DNA of 42,257 nucleotides from Micromonospora tarensis (lineage in GTDB: Bacteria; Actinomycetota; Actinomycetes; Mycobacteriales; Micromonosporaceae): contig NZ_JAEVHL010000030.1 of NCBI RefSeq assembly GCF_016803395.1, positions 1-42,257 of the forward strand. The letters run 5' to 3'. This document shows, in pieces, positions 18,156 to 26,548 of this stretch. The notes under the pieces are model-generated. The model had not been told where the DNA came from, made no database searches, and saw nothing but the letters and a program-made list of their open reading frames with translations. Within the stretch, counting starts at the first letter, position 1; each line of letters opens with the position of its first letter. Position numbers and translations under genes: made by a program.

Positions 18156-18991
18156 TCAGAACTCCTCGTACACCGCTGGGTCCTGGTTCGCGAGCGCCCG
18201 TCCGGGCGGCCCAGCGCGGTGATGGCGTCGACCTCCGCGTCGGTGAGCCTGAGCCCGACGGCGTCCAGGTTGGCCAACTGCCGCTGCGGGGAGGCCGCCT
18301 TGGGCAACGGAATCACCTGCCGGGCCACGTGCCAGGCGAGGATCGTCTGCGCCGGGCTGACCCCACGGTTGGTCGCGATCTCCACGACCACCGGATGCTG
18401 TTGCAGGTCGTTGCCGTGCCCGAGCGGGCTCCAGCCCTGCACGAGGATCCCGTGCTCCCGGTGGTAGTCCAGCGCCTCCTGCTGCGGGAAGTACGGATGC
18501 ACCTCGATCTGGTTGACCACCGGGGCGACCCCGGTCTCGGCCACCAGTCGGTCGATGTGCTCCGGCAGGAAGTTGGAGAGACCGATGTGTTTCACCAGCC
18601 CGCGCTCGCGCGCCTCGATCAACGCCCGCCACGCCTGCACGTACAGATCGACAGTGGGGTTCGGCCAGTGGATCAGGTACAGGTCGATCCGGTCGAGGCC
18701 GGTGCGGAACACGCTCTCCTCGATGGCGGTGAGCGCCTCGTCGTAGCGGTGGTGCCGACCCGGCAGCTTCGAGGTGACGACCAACTCGTCCCGCACGCCG
18801 CCCGCCGAACGGGCGGCCCGACCCACAGCGCCCTCGTTCTCGTAGTTCACCGCCGAGTCGATCAACCGGTAACCCGCCCGGATCGCCTGGCCGATCGCCT
18901 CGACGCCCGCCGAGCCGTTCAGCCGGTACGTGCCTAGCCCGATCGCCGGCAACGTGGTGCCGTCGGCGGCCGTCAGGTGCGGAATCGTCAT
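18156..18991 (-). CDS. Aldo/keto reductase (2,5-diketogluconate reductase type), frameshifted
   Basis: This AKR5-type NADPH-dependent reductase has the opening VTLPAIGLGTYRLNG-like strand, Asp/Tyr in LIDSAVNYENEGAVG, Lys in LVVTSKLPG, His in YLIHWPN, and IPLPKAASPQRQLAN for cofactor binding. The frame breaks near 18194. Restoring one base joins 'GRPDGR' to the family-typical ending LANQDPAVYEEF at the stop 18156, giving 278 residues, the normal length. As sequenced, the frame runs on to 17960 with unrelated sequence. It starts 10 bases after the GH15 stop, so the two are co-transcribed, which suggests a sugar-derived carbonyl substrate (inference). Confidence 0.82.
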
Positions 18992-19001
18992 GATTGGGAC
19001 C

Positions 19002-20792
19002 CTACCCGGACGTGGGGGCGTCTCGGATGGCGAGTGCGGCCTGGATGAGCGCCGCGTGGGTCAACGTCTGGGGATAGTTGCCGAGGTGGGCACCCGTCGC
19101 GGGGTCCATCTCCTCGGCATAGAGGCCGAGTGGGCTGGCGTAACCGACCAGGGCCCGGAACAGCTCGACGGCCTCGCGGCGACGCCCGGTGCGGGCAAGG
19201 CCCTGAACGAGCCAGAACGAGCAGGGCAGGAACGCGCCCTCGGTGCCGGGCAGGCCGTCACGGCCGGGCGGGTAGCGGTAGAGCAGTGCACCGCCGGCGG
19301 AGAGCCGGTCCCGGATGGCGTCGACGGTGCCCCGTACCCGGGGTGACTCGGCCTGGTCCATGTCGAGCAGCGGCAGGACGAGCATTGCCGCGTCGAGATC
19401 CGGGGAGCCGTAGCTGCGGACGTAGCTGTCCGCCGTCGGGTCGAAGCCGCGCGTCCGGACCTCGGCGGCGATGGCGTCTCGGGCTTTCCGCCAGCGTCGA
19501 CGTTGCCGCTCCGGCAGGGGGTGCGTGTCGGCGATGGCCAGGGCGCGGTCCAGAGCGAGCCAGCCCATGAGCTTGGAGTGGACGTGTTGGCCGGGCTCCC
19601 GTACCTCCCAGATACCGGCGTCGGGCTCCTGCCAACGACCGGCGACCACGTCGGCGAAACCGCGCACCGCCCGCCACGTCTCGGCGTAGAGGCGGTGTCC
19701 GGCCTGCGCGAACGCCCAGGCGGCGTCAATCACCCAGCCATAGCCGTCGAGTTGGTGTTGAACAGCGGCATCGTTGCCCATCCGCACCGGACGGCTGTCG
19801 AGGTAGCCGGGCCAACCGGACAGTTCCCGTTCCGCTGGTACGTGCCTGCCGTGCACTGTGAGCAACGCCGGCAGGCGTGGCCGTTGCAGTCGGCTGGCGT
19901 GCAACAGCCAGGCGAGGAAACCGCGGGCCTCGTCGGCCTTGCCGACGCTGAGAAAGGCGCTGACGCCGATGCTGGCGTCCCGGGGCCAGACGTAGCGGTA
20001 GTCCCAGTTCCGTCCCCCACCGGGATCCTCGGGCAGTGACGTGGTGGGTGCGGCCACCGGTGCTCCCGAGGGAGAGTAGGTCAGCAGCCGCAGGGTGAGC
20101 AGACTTCGTGCGACGTGTTCCCGGAACGGCAGCCGATCGTCGATCTCCGCGGTCCACCCCCGCCATCGGGCCTCGTCCTCGACGAGCAGTTCCCAGGCGG
20201 CCGTCGGCTCGACGTGGATCACCGGTTCGCGGTGGGCCACGGCCAGGACGAGGATGACCGGACGGCCTGGACGGACCGTGACCGCTGTGGGCCGACCCGG
20301 CTCGATGCTGAGCGTGGGCGTGCTGGCCAGCGCGACCGCGAGCGCCCCCCACTCACACACCAGGCCCTGGCGCCGGTGCTGGACCCGGGGCCGGCGGTGC
20401 CGCGCGCCGAGGCGGGGGTCGAACTCCACCACCGCGTCGACCGCCGCCTGCTCGGCCGACAGCCGTCGCACGATCAGCGTGGTGGGCAGCAGGCGACCGC
20501 TGACCTCGGCCACCATCGCCTCGGTGAGGCGGAGCCGGCCGCTGCCCACCGCCCAGGTGGTCTCCAGGGTGGCGGTGTGCTGCCGGTACCGTCGTTCGAC
20601 GACAGTGGCCGGCCGTGCCGGGCCGACCCGGAACGTGCCGGCGTCCGGGCCCCCGACCAAACGGCCGAACAGGGGATCGCCGTCGAAGCGTGGCACGCAG
20701 AGCCAGTCCATCCCGCCGTCACTCGAGACCAGGGCGGCGGTGCGGGTGTCGCCCAGCAACCCGTAGTCGCTGATCGGTGCCCCGTCAGTCAT
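19002..20792 (-). CDS. GH15 family glycoside hydrolase (glucoamylase/trehalase-like)
   Basis: This 596-residue cytosolic protein without signal peptide opens with ISDYGLLGDTRTAALVSSDGGMDWLC, the standard start of bacterial GH15 proteins. An N-terminal beta-sandwich is followed by an (alpha/alpha)6 barrel with the signature GGRNWDYRYVWPRD (about residues 265-280) and the late EGAFLPCSFW segment containing the catalytic Glu region. GH15 members hydrolyse terminal alpha-glucosidic bonds with inversion; actinobacterial cytosolic members include trehalases. The exact substrate is uncertain. It is sandwiched between a membrane protein gene (27 bases upstream) and an aldo/keto reductase (10 bases downstream), forming a minus-strand operon. 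Confidence 0.88.
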   Translation of the reverse strand: MTDGAPISDYGLLGDTRTAALVSSDGGMDWLCVPRFDGDPLFGRLVGGPDAGTFRVGPARPATVVERRYRQHTATLETTWAVGSGRLRLTEAMVAEVSGRLLPTTLIVRRLSAEQAAVDAVVEFDPRLGARHRRPRVQHRRQGLVCEWGALAVALASTPTLSIEPGRPTAVTVRPGRPVILVLAVAHREPVIHVEPTAAWELLVEDEARWRGWTAEIDDRLPFREHVARSLLTLRLLTYSPSGAPVAAPTTSLPEDPGGGRNWDYRYVWPRDASIGVSAFLSVGKADEARGFLAWLLHASRLQRPRLPALLTVHGRHVPAERELSGWPGYLDSRPVRMGNDAAVQHQLDGYGWVIDAAWAFAQAGHRLYAETWRAVRGFADVVAGRWQEPDAGIWEVREPGQHVHSKLMGWLALDRALAIADTHPLPERQRRRWRKARDAIAAEVRTRGFDPTADSYVRSYGSPDLDAAMLVLPLLDMDQAESPRVRGTVDAIRDRLSAGGALLYRYPPGRDGLPGTEGAFLPCSFWLVQGLARTGRRREAVELFRALVGYASPLGLYAEEMDPATGAHLGNYPQTLTHAALIQAALAIRDAPTSG

Positions 20793-20819
20793 GGAGGTCG
20801 CTCCTCGCCAAGCCGGGGT

Positions 20820-21323
20820 TCAGCTGGCTTGCAGGAGCAACCCGAGCAGGGCCCCGTAGACGACGTGCACAGCAGCCGTGACCAGGGGAGTCTGGACGCC
20901 GTAGTTGAGCGCGAACAGCCCGGGCGGCTCCAACACCGCCGTGCTGGCCGGTCCCGCCCGCTGCGAGGCCATCCGCGGGTGCACCCCAGGGAGCAGCGGC
21001 AGGATCACCGTCAGCGCGATCCCGACGTGCAGAATCCCGAACAGCGCCCCGATCCACCAGGTGGCACTGTGCAACAGCGCGAACGTGGCCGCGTAACCGA
21101 GGGCGAAACCCTGACCGGCGCAGAGGTGGAGGAAGAACCCGACGACCCGGGCCCGATCGGGATCCTCGGTGACGAACGCGCCGAGCACCAGGGGAAGGTC
21201 GAGCCGAGTGAGGCCGGCCAGCTGAGCGGTGATCATCGCCGCGGTGAGCGCCGCGGTGGCGGCCAACCCGAACAACGCCCATCCGGCCCAGTCCATCTCA
21301 GCAGTCGACGACGTCGCGGGCAT
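20820..21323 (-). CDS. Conserved integral membrane protein, unknown function
   Basis: This protein of 167 residues has four to five predicted membrane helices (about residues 13-33, 57-82, 86-110, 145-165), interrupted by a hydrophilic loop with PGVHPRMASQRAG. I do not recognise a catalytic motif. It is the first gene of the cluster with GH15 and aldo/keto reductase, 27 bases upstream of the GH15 start. The start is ambiguous. The ATG at 21323 lacks a ribosome binding site, whereas an ATG at 21296 directly follows the stop of an 11-codon frame that has one, so translation may be coupled. Confidence 0.65.
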   Translation of the reverse strand: MPATSSTAEMDWAGWALFGLAATAALTAAMITAQLAGLTRLDLPLVLGAFVTEDPDRARVVGFFLHLCAGQGFALGYAATFALLHSATWWIGALFGILHVGIALTVILPLLPGVHPRMASQRAGPASTAVLEPPGLFALNYGVQTPLVTAAVHVVYGALLGLLLQAS

Positions 21324-21333
21324 TCTCGGTCAT
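21298..21333 (-). CDS. Possible 11-residue upstream ORF coupled to the membrane protein
   Basis: ATG at 21333 is preceded by GGAGG and encodes MTENARDVVDC. Its TGA stop is followed one base later by the in-frame ATG (21296) of the membrane protein. The arrangement fits a coupled leader; alternatively it marks an indel near the true gene start. Too short for certainty. Confidence 0.3.
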   Translation of the reverse strand: MTENARDVVDC

Positions 21334-21521
21334 CGGTCCACCCTCCGGCTGAACAGCGTGAATCCCACGGCCCGGACCGGACACCCGCCCACGGGGCGCC
21401 CGGTTTCTCACCATAAGCCACCGGACTCGTCGCGCTGACCTGCTCGCCCAGACGTCTCTTGACGAGTTCGGCGGGTGGGAGCGTTCTTCGCACGCGTCGG
21501 GCCGCCGAGCAAGCTCTGTCG

Positions 21522-23431
21522 TCAGCCGAGGTCGTCCTGGCGGGCCGTCTCGTAGACTGTCTCGACCGGCCGGACCACCCTGACCATCGAGGCGAGGTAC
21601 TCCCGCGTCTCGGCATCGGTCGAGTAGATGACGGTGCCCTTCATCCCGCGCGTGAGCAGGACCTTGTACGTGTTGCGAATCAGCAGATCCGCTTGGGCGT
21701 CGCTGACCGACTTGCGACTGCGGAAAGCGGGGTCTTCGACTCCTCGCGTCGGGTCACCAGTTGGCCGTCCCTGGCGACCAGGTCCGGACCGATGATGACG
21801 CCAGACCAGTCGTACTCGAAGCCCTGTGCGGTGTAGACGCAGCCCACCTGGCCGAAACCGTTCGGGTCGGTGGCCCAGAACGCGCTGCCTGGTGCATCGC
21901 CGACGCTCCGGTCGCTCTTGACGTTCCAGGGTCGCGACCAGTTCCCGAGCTGCACGTCCGGCACCAGGCTGTCGTCCGGACGCGGATCGCTCCACGGCCA
22001 GCAGTACCCGGCGGACATCCTGGCGTTGACGTCGGACCCTTGTTTACCGGCGAGGAAGGCTTCCATCTCTTCCGGCGACTCGGCGAGACGCAGGTCGACC
22101 CTGCCGTCGCCGGTCCAGACCGACGGCTCGCCACCGTCGAGACCGAGCAGGTCGACGACCCATCGCTCGTACGTCTCGCTGCCCCCGCAGCGGAACTGGC
22201 TGTGCAGCGACACGACCTCGATCTCAAGGTCGAGCTGCCTCGCGTACGTCGAGATGACCTCGACATTGCCCAACTCGCCCGGCTTCACGACCTGATGCTC
22301 ATCGAGCAGGAACACCGGTACCCGGGCCGCCGCGACAAGCTCGTCGATCTGGGGACGAGCCTTTTCCCGCTTGGCTTTCGGCGTGAACCGGTTGACGGAG
22401 GTCTCCCGGATGCGGTGCGCCTCGTCGCAGATCAGAACGTCCAGCCCGTTGCGTTCGGCGGACATGAAGCTGTTGAAGTAACCAAAGAGATTCTTCAGTC
22501 GGGTCGACCCCCTGCCGGCGTACCGACGCAACGTCTGGGTGAACGACCGTGAGCCCGTCGCGTGCATGACGGAACGGTTTTGCCGCGCCAACTCACCGAG
22601 CACCGAGAGCGCGATCACGCTCTTGCCACTGCCCGGCCCGCCCTTGACGACCACGACCGACTTCCGGTCCGCCGATCGGGCCCGCTCCACGGCATGCAGC
22701 ACCAACTCGTACGCCACACGCTGCTGGTCCAGCAGCGTGAAGTGTGAACGGTCCTTCAGTTCCTGTGCGGCGTACCTGAGTAGATGGCGGCTGGGCCGTA
22801 CCGAGCTGGTCAGGAAACGGTCGGCGGCACCCGCGCCTGATGCTGGCGCCAGGTGGGTGCGGAGGTAATCGAGAAACTGGCCACGCCGTTGCTTGGTGAA
22901 GATCCGGCTCTGCTCGGTTGCCCGGCGGTCGAACAGGTCGCTGACGTCGCGGTCGGTCGCGTTGTGCAGGTACGCCACTCCGCGGACCGGATTTCTTTGG
23001 TCGGCGAGGATGCCGAGGAAATCCGTCAGGTACTCGCAGTACTGCTCAACCTGAACGCCGGGATGGAGCCGCGGGCCGTGCGCGTGCTCCACGGCCACCA
23101 GGGTGTCGGAGCCCTCGTAGGACTCGGCATAGGACCACTGCTTCAGCTCCACGACCACGTAGGAGTCGTCTGACGTCCTCGGGTCCACGCCAGCGAGCAC
23201 CACATCGACCCGCTTGCTGGTCAGTGGCAACTGGTACTCGACCAGCATCTCGGTTTGGCCGAGGCCCGCGTCGGCGAGATCCTGACCCAGTACCTGAAGG
23301 CTCCGTGACCAGGAGCGTCGTTCCGCTGGGCTCACGTTGCGACCGATCTGCTCCACGATCCGGTCTTCGAGCATGCCGCCGCCAGCCAAGCGCAGCAGAC
23401 CATCGGCAGACGTACGGAACGCTGACAACAC
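21522..23431 (-). CDS. PD-(D/E)XK nuclease / Schlafen group-3-type helicase, frameshifted
   Basis: The N-terminal part (about residues 60-110) reads KRVDVVLAGVD...VVVELKQW, the Asp...Glu-x-Lys pattern of a PD-(D/E)XK nuclease. A DUF2075-type P-loop helicase domain (now called SLFN-g3, COG3410) follows, with Walker A GGPGSGKS, Walker B LICDEAHR, a sensor-like FLLDEHQVV and the late motif VYTAQGFEYDWSGVIIG. The frame breaks near 21734. One added base joins EESKD to PAFRSRKSVSDAQADLLIRNTYKVLLTRG, the conserved helicase motif VI region, giving 636 residues. The GTG at 23431 follows GGGGG; an ATG at 23374 is an alternative. With the adjacent MazG-like gene it forms a candidate nucleic-acid defence module. 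Confidence 0.82.
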
Positions 23432-23569
23432 TTGCCCCCGGGCAGCACGAAGTGATCGTGCGCATGGGGGGCGTGTCCGGCAGCCGCCGGAAGCCCGTCG
23501 TGACGCGCTCCTACGTGATGGACTGTAGCGAAGAGATCAACTCAGCGCCACGTTGGCGCAGCCTGGCAG

Positions 23570-23905
23570 CTATCGCTTCGCGGCCGACCCGCGAGCCTGG
23601 CCGACCGGGTAGCGACGAGCCACCTCCTCGAGTTTGGTCGAAGCGGCCTCGACCAGGTCGATGCCGAGGACATCGGCGAGCCGGGTCAGGTAGATCATCA
23701 CGTCGCCGATCTCGGCCTTGACCCGGCCGCCGGCCTCTCGGTCGGACATGACGGCCGCGGCCTGCTCAGGTGTGAGCCACTGGAATTCGGCGATCAGCTC
23801 ACCGACCTCACCGGCGAGAGCCATGGCCAGGTTCTTGGGCGTGTGGAACTGCTGCCAGTCCCGCTCGTCGGCAAACGCCCGTACCCGGCTTGTCAGGTCA
23901 TCCAT
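23570..23905 (-). CDS. MazG-like nucleotide pyrophosphohydrolase
   Basis: This 111-residue all-alpha NTP pyrophosphatase has FHTPKNLAMALAGEVGELIAEFQW near the N-terminus and KAEIGDVMIYLTRLADVLGID after it, giving the paired ExxE and ExxD motifs that bind Mg2+ and the nucleotide phosphates. Single-domain members hydrolyse (d)NTPs to monophosphates, either for house-cleaning or to starve phages of nucleotides. The start at 23905 matches the usual MDDLT...RDERDW opening; an ATG at 23917 is possible. It lies 138 bases upstream of the nuclease-helicase on the same strand, a pairing I recall from other actinobacteria. Confidence 0.82.
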   Translation of the reverse strand: MDDLTSRVRAFADERDWQQFHTPKNLAMALAGEVGELIAEFQWLTPEQAAAVMSDREAGGRVKAEIGDVMIYLTRLADVLGIDLVEAASTKLEEVARRYPVGQARGSAAKR

Positions 23906-23950
23906 GGCGGGGAGCATCGCAGACGTCCCGCACCAGCCCGCGCCGTGCCC

Positions 23951-24079
23951 TTACTTGTCGGAAAGGCCGACCGACTTCACGGCGGAGGTGAAACCTGAGC
24001 CAGGCGCGGTGCTCGCCGAGGGCCAGCGTATCCAGCCACTCGCGGCCGTCAGGTCGTCGAACGTCACGACTGAAGCCAC
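23951..24079 (-). other. Possible short coding remnant
   Basis: The 262-base stretch between mazG and the immunity-like gene contains a minus-strand frame of 42 codons from a GTG, reading VASVVTFDDLTAASGWIRW and ending SVGLSDK. The same frame stays open about 20 codons further upstream until a stop at 24117. Its composition looks protein-like, but it has no ribosome binding site and no family I recognise. It may be the end of a decayed gene. Confidence 0.25.
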
Positions 24080-24167
24080 AGCGCGTACCGGCTCGTCCCT
24101 CCGGCCCTGTCAGTGGTGGGACATCGGTTGCTCTGTTCTTTCAGGAAGCCTGGATGGCCCGCCACGG

Positions 24168-24398
24168 TCAACTCGCGAACAGCATCCTCGTCGGGAACTC
24201 GCCGCTGGAACGCCAGGCCTTGACGATCTTTGCCGTGATCGCACCTGCCGCCGAGTTGAAATCGCCGTCTTCCACGCGGGCGGTCAGGGTGTGTGGGTCG
24301 ATAGTCAGCACACGGTCGAACTTGTCATCCAGACCGAATTCGTAGCGGACCTCGTCCGACGTTGCCTCGACACGCCGCGCAGTCACCATCATCCCCAT
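24168..24398 (-). CDS. Candidate immunity protein for the T7SS toxin
   Basis: This small acidic protein of 76 residues has the core VRYEFGLDDKFDRVLTIDP and predicted beta-beta-alpha layout, with no signal peptide. It begins three bases after the stop of the WXG toxin gene, with GGAGG overlapping the end of that gene, so the two are translationally coupled. A short gene immediately downstream of a modular secreted toxin is classically its immunity protein. No characterised family is recognised, so the assignment rests on position. Its GC content is lower than that of neighbours (37 of 60 bases in 24181-24240), consistent with recent acquisition. Confidence 0.55.
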   Translation of the reverse strand: MGMMVTARRVEATSDEVRYEFGLDDKFDRVLTIDPHTLTARVEDGDFNSAAGAITAKIVKAWRSSGEFPTRMLFAS

Positions 24399-24401
24399 TG
24401 C

Positions 24402-25685
24402 CTAGCCTCCAAACTCCGAGTAGTCCTCGTAGGTCGGCCCGGGTATGGATCCGCCCCAGTCGGACACCTGGTTGGCCGCAAGGTGTGCCTCCCGGTATGC
24501 CGCTTCCGGATGGGCCTGGTAGTACTGCAGCTCTGCCAATTCGTGCTCCAGCAGTGCGTAATCCTCGGGCAACGGGTCGCCTCGCCGCAAGCGCAACCAT
24601 GCCTCAGCCATCGGTGGGCTCGGGTCGTATCGTTGATGGATGATCCCGCCCGCGTAGTCATCCATCGGATGGGCGTCGAAGAAGATGTGCCGACGGATCT
24701 GCTCGATCTCCTCCACTGAGAACCCTCGGGAACCGTCTAGGCGGGGCGCGTCCGTGACCTGGCGTGCTATGGCGTCGATATCGTCCTGCCGACGGATCGC
24801 CTCATATGCCTCCTCCGCCCAACGGTCCTGTCCTCCATAGTCCGCCAAGTTGCGAGGCCGGGTGGTGTGGCCGCCATGAATGCCTGGTGCGGCACCGGCC
24901 GCGCTGCCTGGACGTGCGTCCGGCGAACGTTGGAGTCGTCTCAGCGCCTGCTTGAGCTTGTCGATCAGGTCGCCGAGGCGGCGGATCTCCGGCATCAGCC
25001 GGCGCAGGCTGTTCAGCAGTGCGCGCAGCAGCCGCGCGATCCGCGCACCCCAGGACGCGACAAGCGTGCTGACCTGCTCCGCGACCAGCGGGGCGGCCAG
25101 GCCGCCGGTGACGAGGAGTTCGCCCGCGTACGTGATGAGGCGGGAGACGCAGGTGGCGATGGCGTCGCGGACCAGGAGTCGGACGGCGGCGACCAGGCCG
25201 GCGGCGCCTTCGGTGATCGTGGCCAGGGTGTCGGCGCCCTGGGCGAGGCCGGCGATGGCCTGCTGTTGTTCGGCGGCCCAGGCGCGGTAGGCGGGGCCGG
25301 CGCTGCCGCCCCAGGTGGCGACGTCGGTGGTGACGGCGCGGGTCAACGTGGCCGCTTCTTCGCGTAGTGACCCGGCGACGTTGCGCCAGGTCTGCGCATG
25401 CGCGGTGATCGCCGCCGGGTCGCCGGCGAGCCAGTCCAGGGCTTCGCTGAGCGGCTTGACGTGTTCGATGAGCCAGGCGATTCCGTACTGGAGGAGGGCG
25501 CCGACCGGGTCGGAGACGATGGCGAGCGCATCCAGGCCGGCGCTGACCACGCCGAGGCTGCCGTCGATCCAGCTGCCGGCGCGCACCCCCTGTGCGATGA
25601 GTTCGATGTCCTCGCAGATCCACGCGCCCGCCCAGGCGCTGGGCGGGGTGTCCGCTGCGGCGGCGACGAGGGGGTTGGCGGTCAC
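24402..25685 (-). CDS. WXG-type T7SS effector with uncharacterised C-terminal toxin domain
   Basis: In this 427-residue protein, residues 60-250 are helical with the WXG-like turn TWGGSAGPAY (W125) and long Ala/Leu helices, typical of type VII secretion (ESX) targets and polymorphic toxins. A Pro/Gly/Ala linker (253-280) leads to a distinct C-terminal domain (about 285-427) with conserved-looking HIFFDAH (H333, H339), LLEHELAE (H381, E382, E385), AYREAH (H401) and a late Trp. The pattern suggests a metal-dependent enzyme. I recall similar domains at the ends of RHS/LXG toxins but know no assigned activity. The GTG start overlaps the stop of the upstream EspC-like gene by four bases. Confidence 0.75.
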   Translation of the reverse strand: MTANPLVAAAADTPPSAWAGAWICEDIELIAQGVRAGSWIDGSLGVVSAGLDALAIVSDPVGALLQYGIAWLIEHVKPLSEALDWLAGDPAAITAHAQTWRNVAGSLREEAATLTRAVTTDVATWGGSAGPAYRAWAAEQQQAIAGLAQGADTLATITEGAAGLVAAVRLLVRDAIATCVSRLITYAGELLVTGGLAAPLVAEQVSTLVASWGARIARLLRALLNSLRRLMPEIRRLGDLIDKLKQALRRLQRSPDARPGSAAGAAPGIHGGHTTRPRNLADYGGQDRWAEEAYEAIRRQDDIDAIARQVTDAPRLDGSRGFSVEEIEQIRRHIFFDAHPMDDYAGGIIHQRYDPSPPMAEAWLRLRRGDPLPEDYALLEHELAELQYYQAHPEAAYREAHLAANQVSDWGGSIPGPTYEDYSEFGG

Positions 25686-26002
25686 CGACGCTGCCGCACC
25701 CCGTCGAGCAGTCGCTGGGCGTGGGCGTCGGAGTGTCGGTAACGCTCCGCGCTGGTCCGCAGCCTGCCGGCGGTGTCCCGTACCGACCCGGCGGCGGCGC
25801 CGATGCCGTCGACCAGAGTTTGTTGCAGGCCGCCGAGCAGCACCGGCATCAGCGCGCAGAGCTGCCCGTAGGCGTCGCCGCCCAGCCGGACGTGCTGGCC
25901 GGCCTGTTGGGCGGTGTCGAGGCTGTCGGCGCGGCGGTCGAGGCGTGCGGCGTGTGCGGTCAGGTCGTCCGGGTCGACCTGGATGCCGTCACCGGCCGGC
26001 AT
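25682..26002 (-). CDS. EspC-like T7SS-associated small helical protein
   Basis: This 106-residue helical protein has VDPDDLTAHAARLDRRADSL at the start, the GGDAYGQLCALMPVLL turn in the middle and a terminal amphipathic helix. The pattern is that of type VII secretion target proteins (ESX-1 EspC family, PF10824), helical-hairpin proteins exported with or for the adjacent effector. The ATG at 26002 has AGGGG seven bases upstream and overlaps the end of the YbaB-like gene by 14 bases; its own stop overlaps the toxin start. This tight coupling shows that the four genes form one unit. Confidence 0.75.
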   Translation of the reverse strand: MPAGDGIQVDPDDLTAHAARLDRRADSLDTAQQAGQHVRLGGDAYGQLCALMPVLLGGLQQTLVDGIGAAAGSVRDTAGRLRTSAERYRHSDAHAQRLLDGVRQRR

Positions 26003-26390
26003 CGCGCTGCCCCTGGTCGTGGCCGAGCCGGCTGCGGTACGAGTCGATGATCGCCTGGGCGCTCGCGTCGGCACCACCGAGGGTGTCCGTGGTCAACGCG
26101 CTGACCTGCCGTAGCAGCTCCGCGCGGGCGGCTCTGCTGGTCTCCAGAATCTGCTCGGCGGTGCGTGCCGCGGACTGGTGCCGGATGCGCTCGTCCAGTC
26201 GCAGGTCGATGAGCTGGCCAGCGGAGTCGACGGTGACGTCGACCGTCCGCTCGGGGTGGTGCGCGGTGCCGGTCAGCGCCCGCACGTTCGCCGCCAGCGC
26301 CCTGGTCCGTTCCGCCCGGTCGGCGAGCGACGACTCCCACTCGTCGAGCCGGCGACTCGCCGCGTCCAGCGCGGCGTCGTCCGCCCACAT
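25989..26390 (-). CDS. YbaB/EbfC-like protein of the T7SS cassette
   Basis: This 133-residue protein has an N-terminal amphipathic helix (residues 5-45, LDEWESSLADRAERTRAL), then a central beta segment TVDVTVDSAGQLIDLRLDE and a closing helix. This is the YbaB/EbfC fold, known as nucleoid-associated in its housekeeping form. In actinobacteria, YbaB-like genes commonly open ESX toxin cassettes, where their role (chaperone or structural partner) is not established. GGGAGGG precedes the ATG at 26390. It is first in the operon and divergent from nhaA. Confidence 0.7.
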   Translation of the reverse strand: MWADDAALDAASRRLDEWESSLADRAERTRALAANVRALTGTAHHPERTVDVTVDSAGQLIDLRLDERIRHQSAARTAEQILETSRAARAELLRQVSALTTDTLGGADASAQAIIDSYRSRLGHDQGQRDAGR

Positions 26391-26548
26391 GTCGACCCTC
26401 CCCAGGGGACCCCACCGCCGGGCAGCGCCGACGAGGTCACCGGTACGCTACCAACTGGTGGCGCTGCGTGTGGCCCCGTGTGTGTCCGGCGTGACCCCCG
26501 CCGGGGAATCGGAGTCGCGCCGGGAGCGGGTCGGGAAAGATTGCTCCC

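Noticed and set aside
23432..23569. Gap between nuclease-helicase and mazG examined for a small gene or RNA
   Set aside because: Only a 6-base stem (GCGCCA/TGGCGC) is visible. No ribosome-bound ORF or recognised RNA could be supported.
25343..25742. Several plus-strand frames across the toxin N-terminal region
   Set aside because: Shadows of the minus-strand WXG effector. The overlapping start/stop chain of the four minus-strand genes is decisive.
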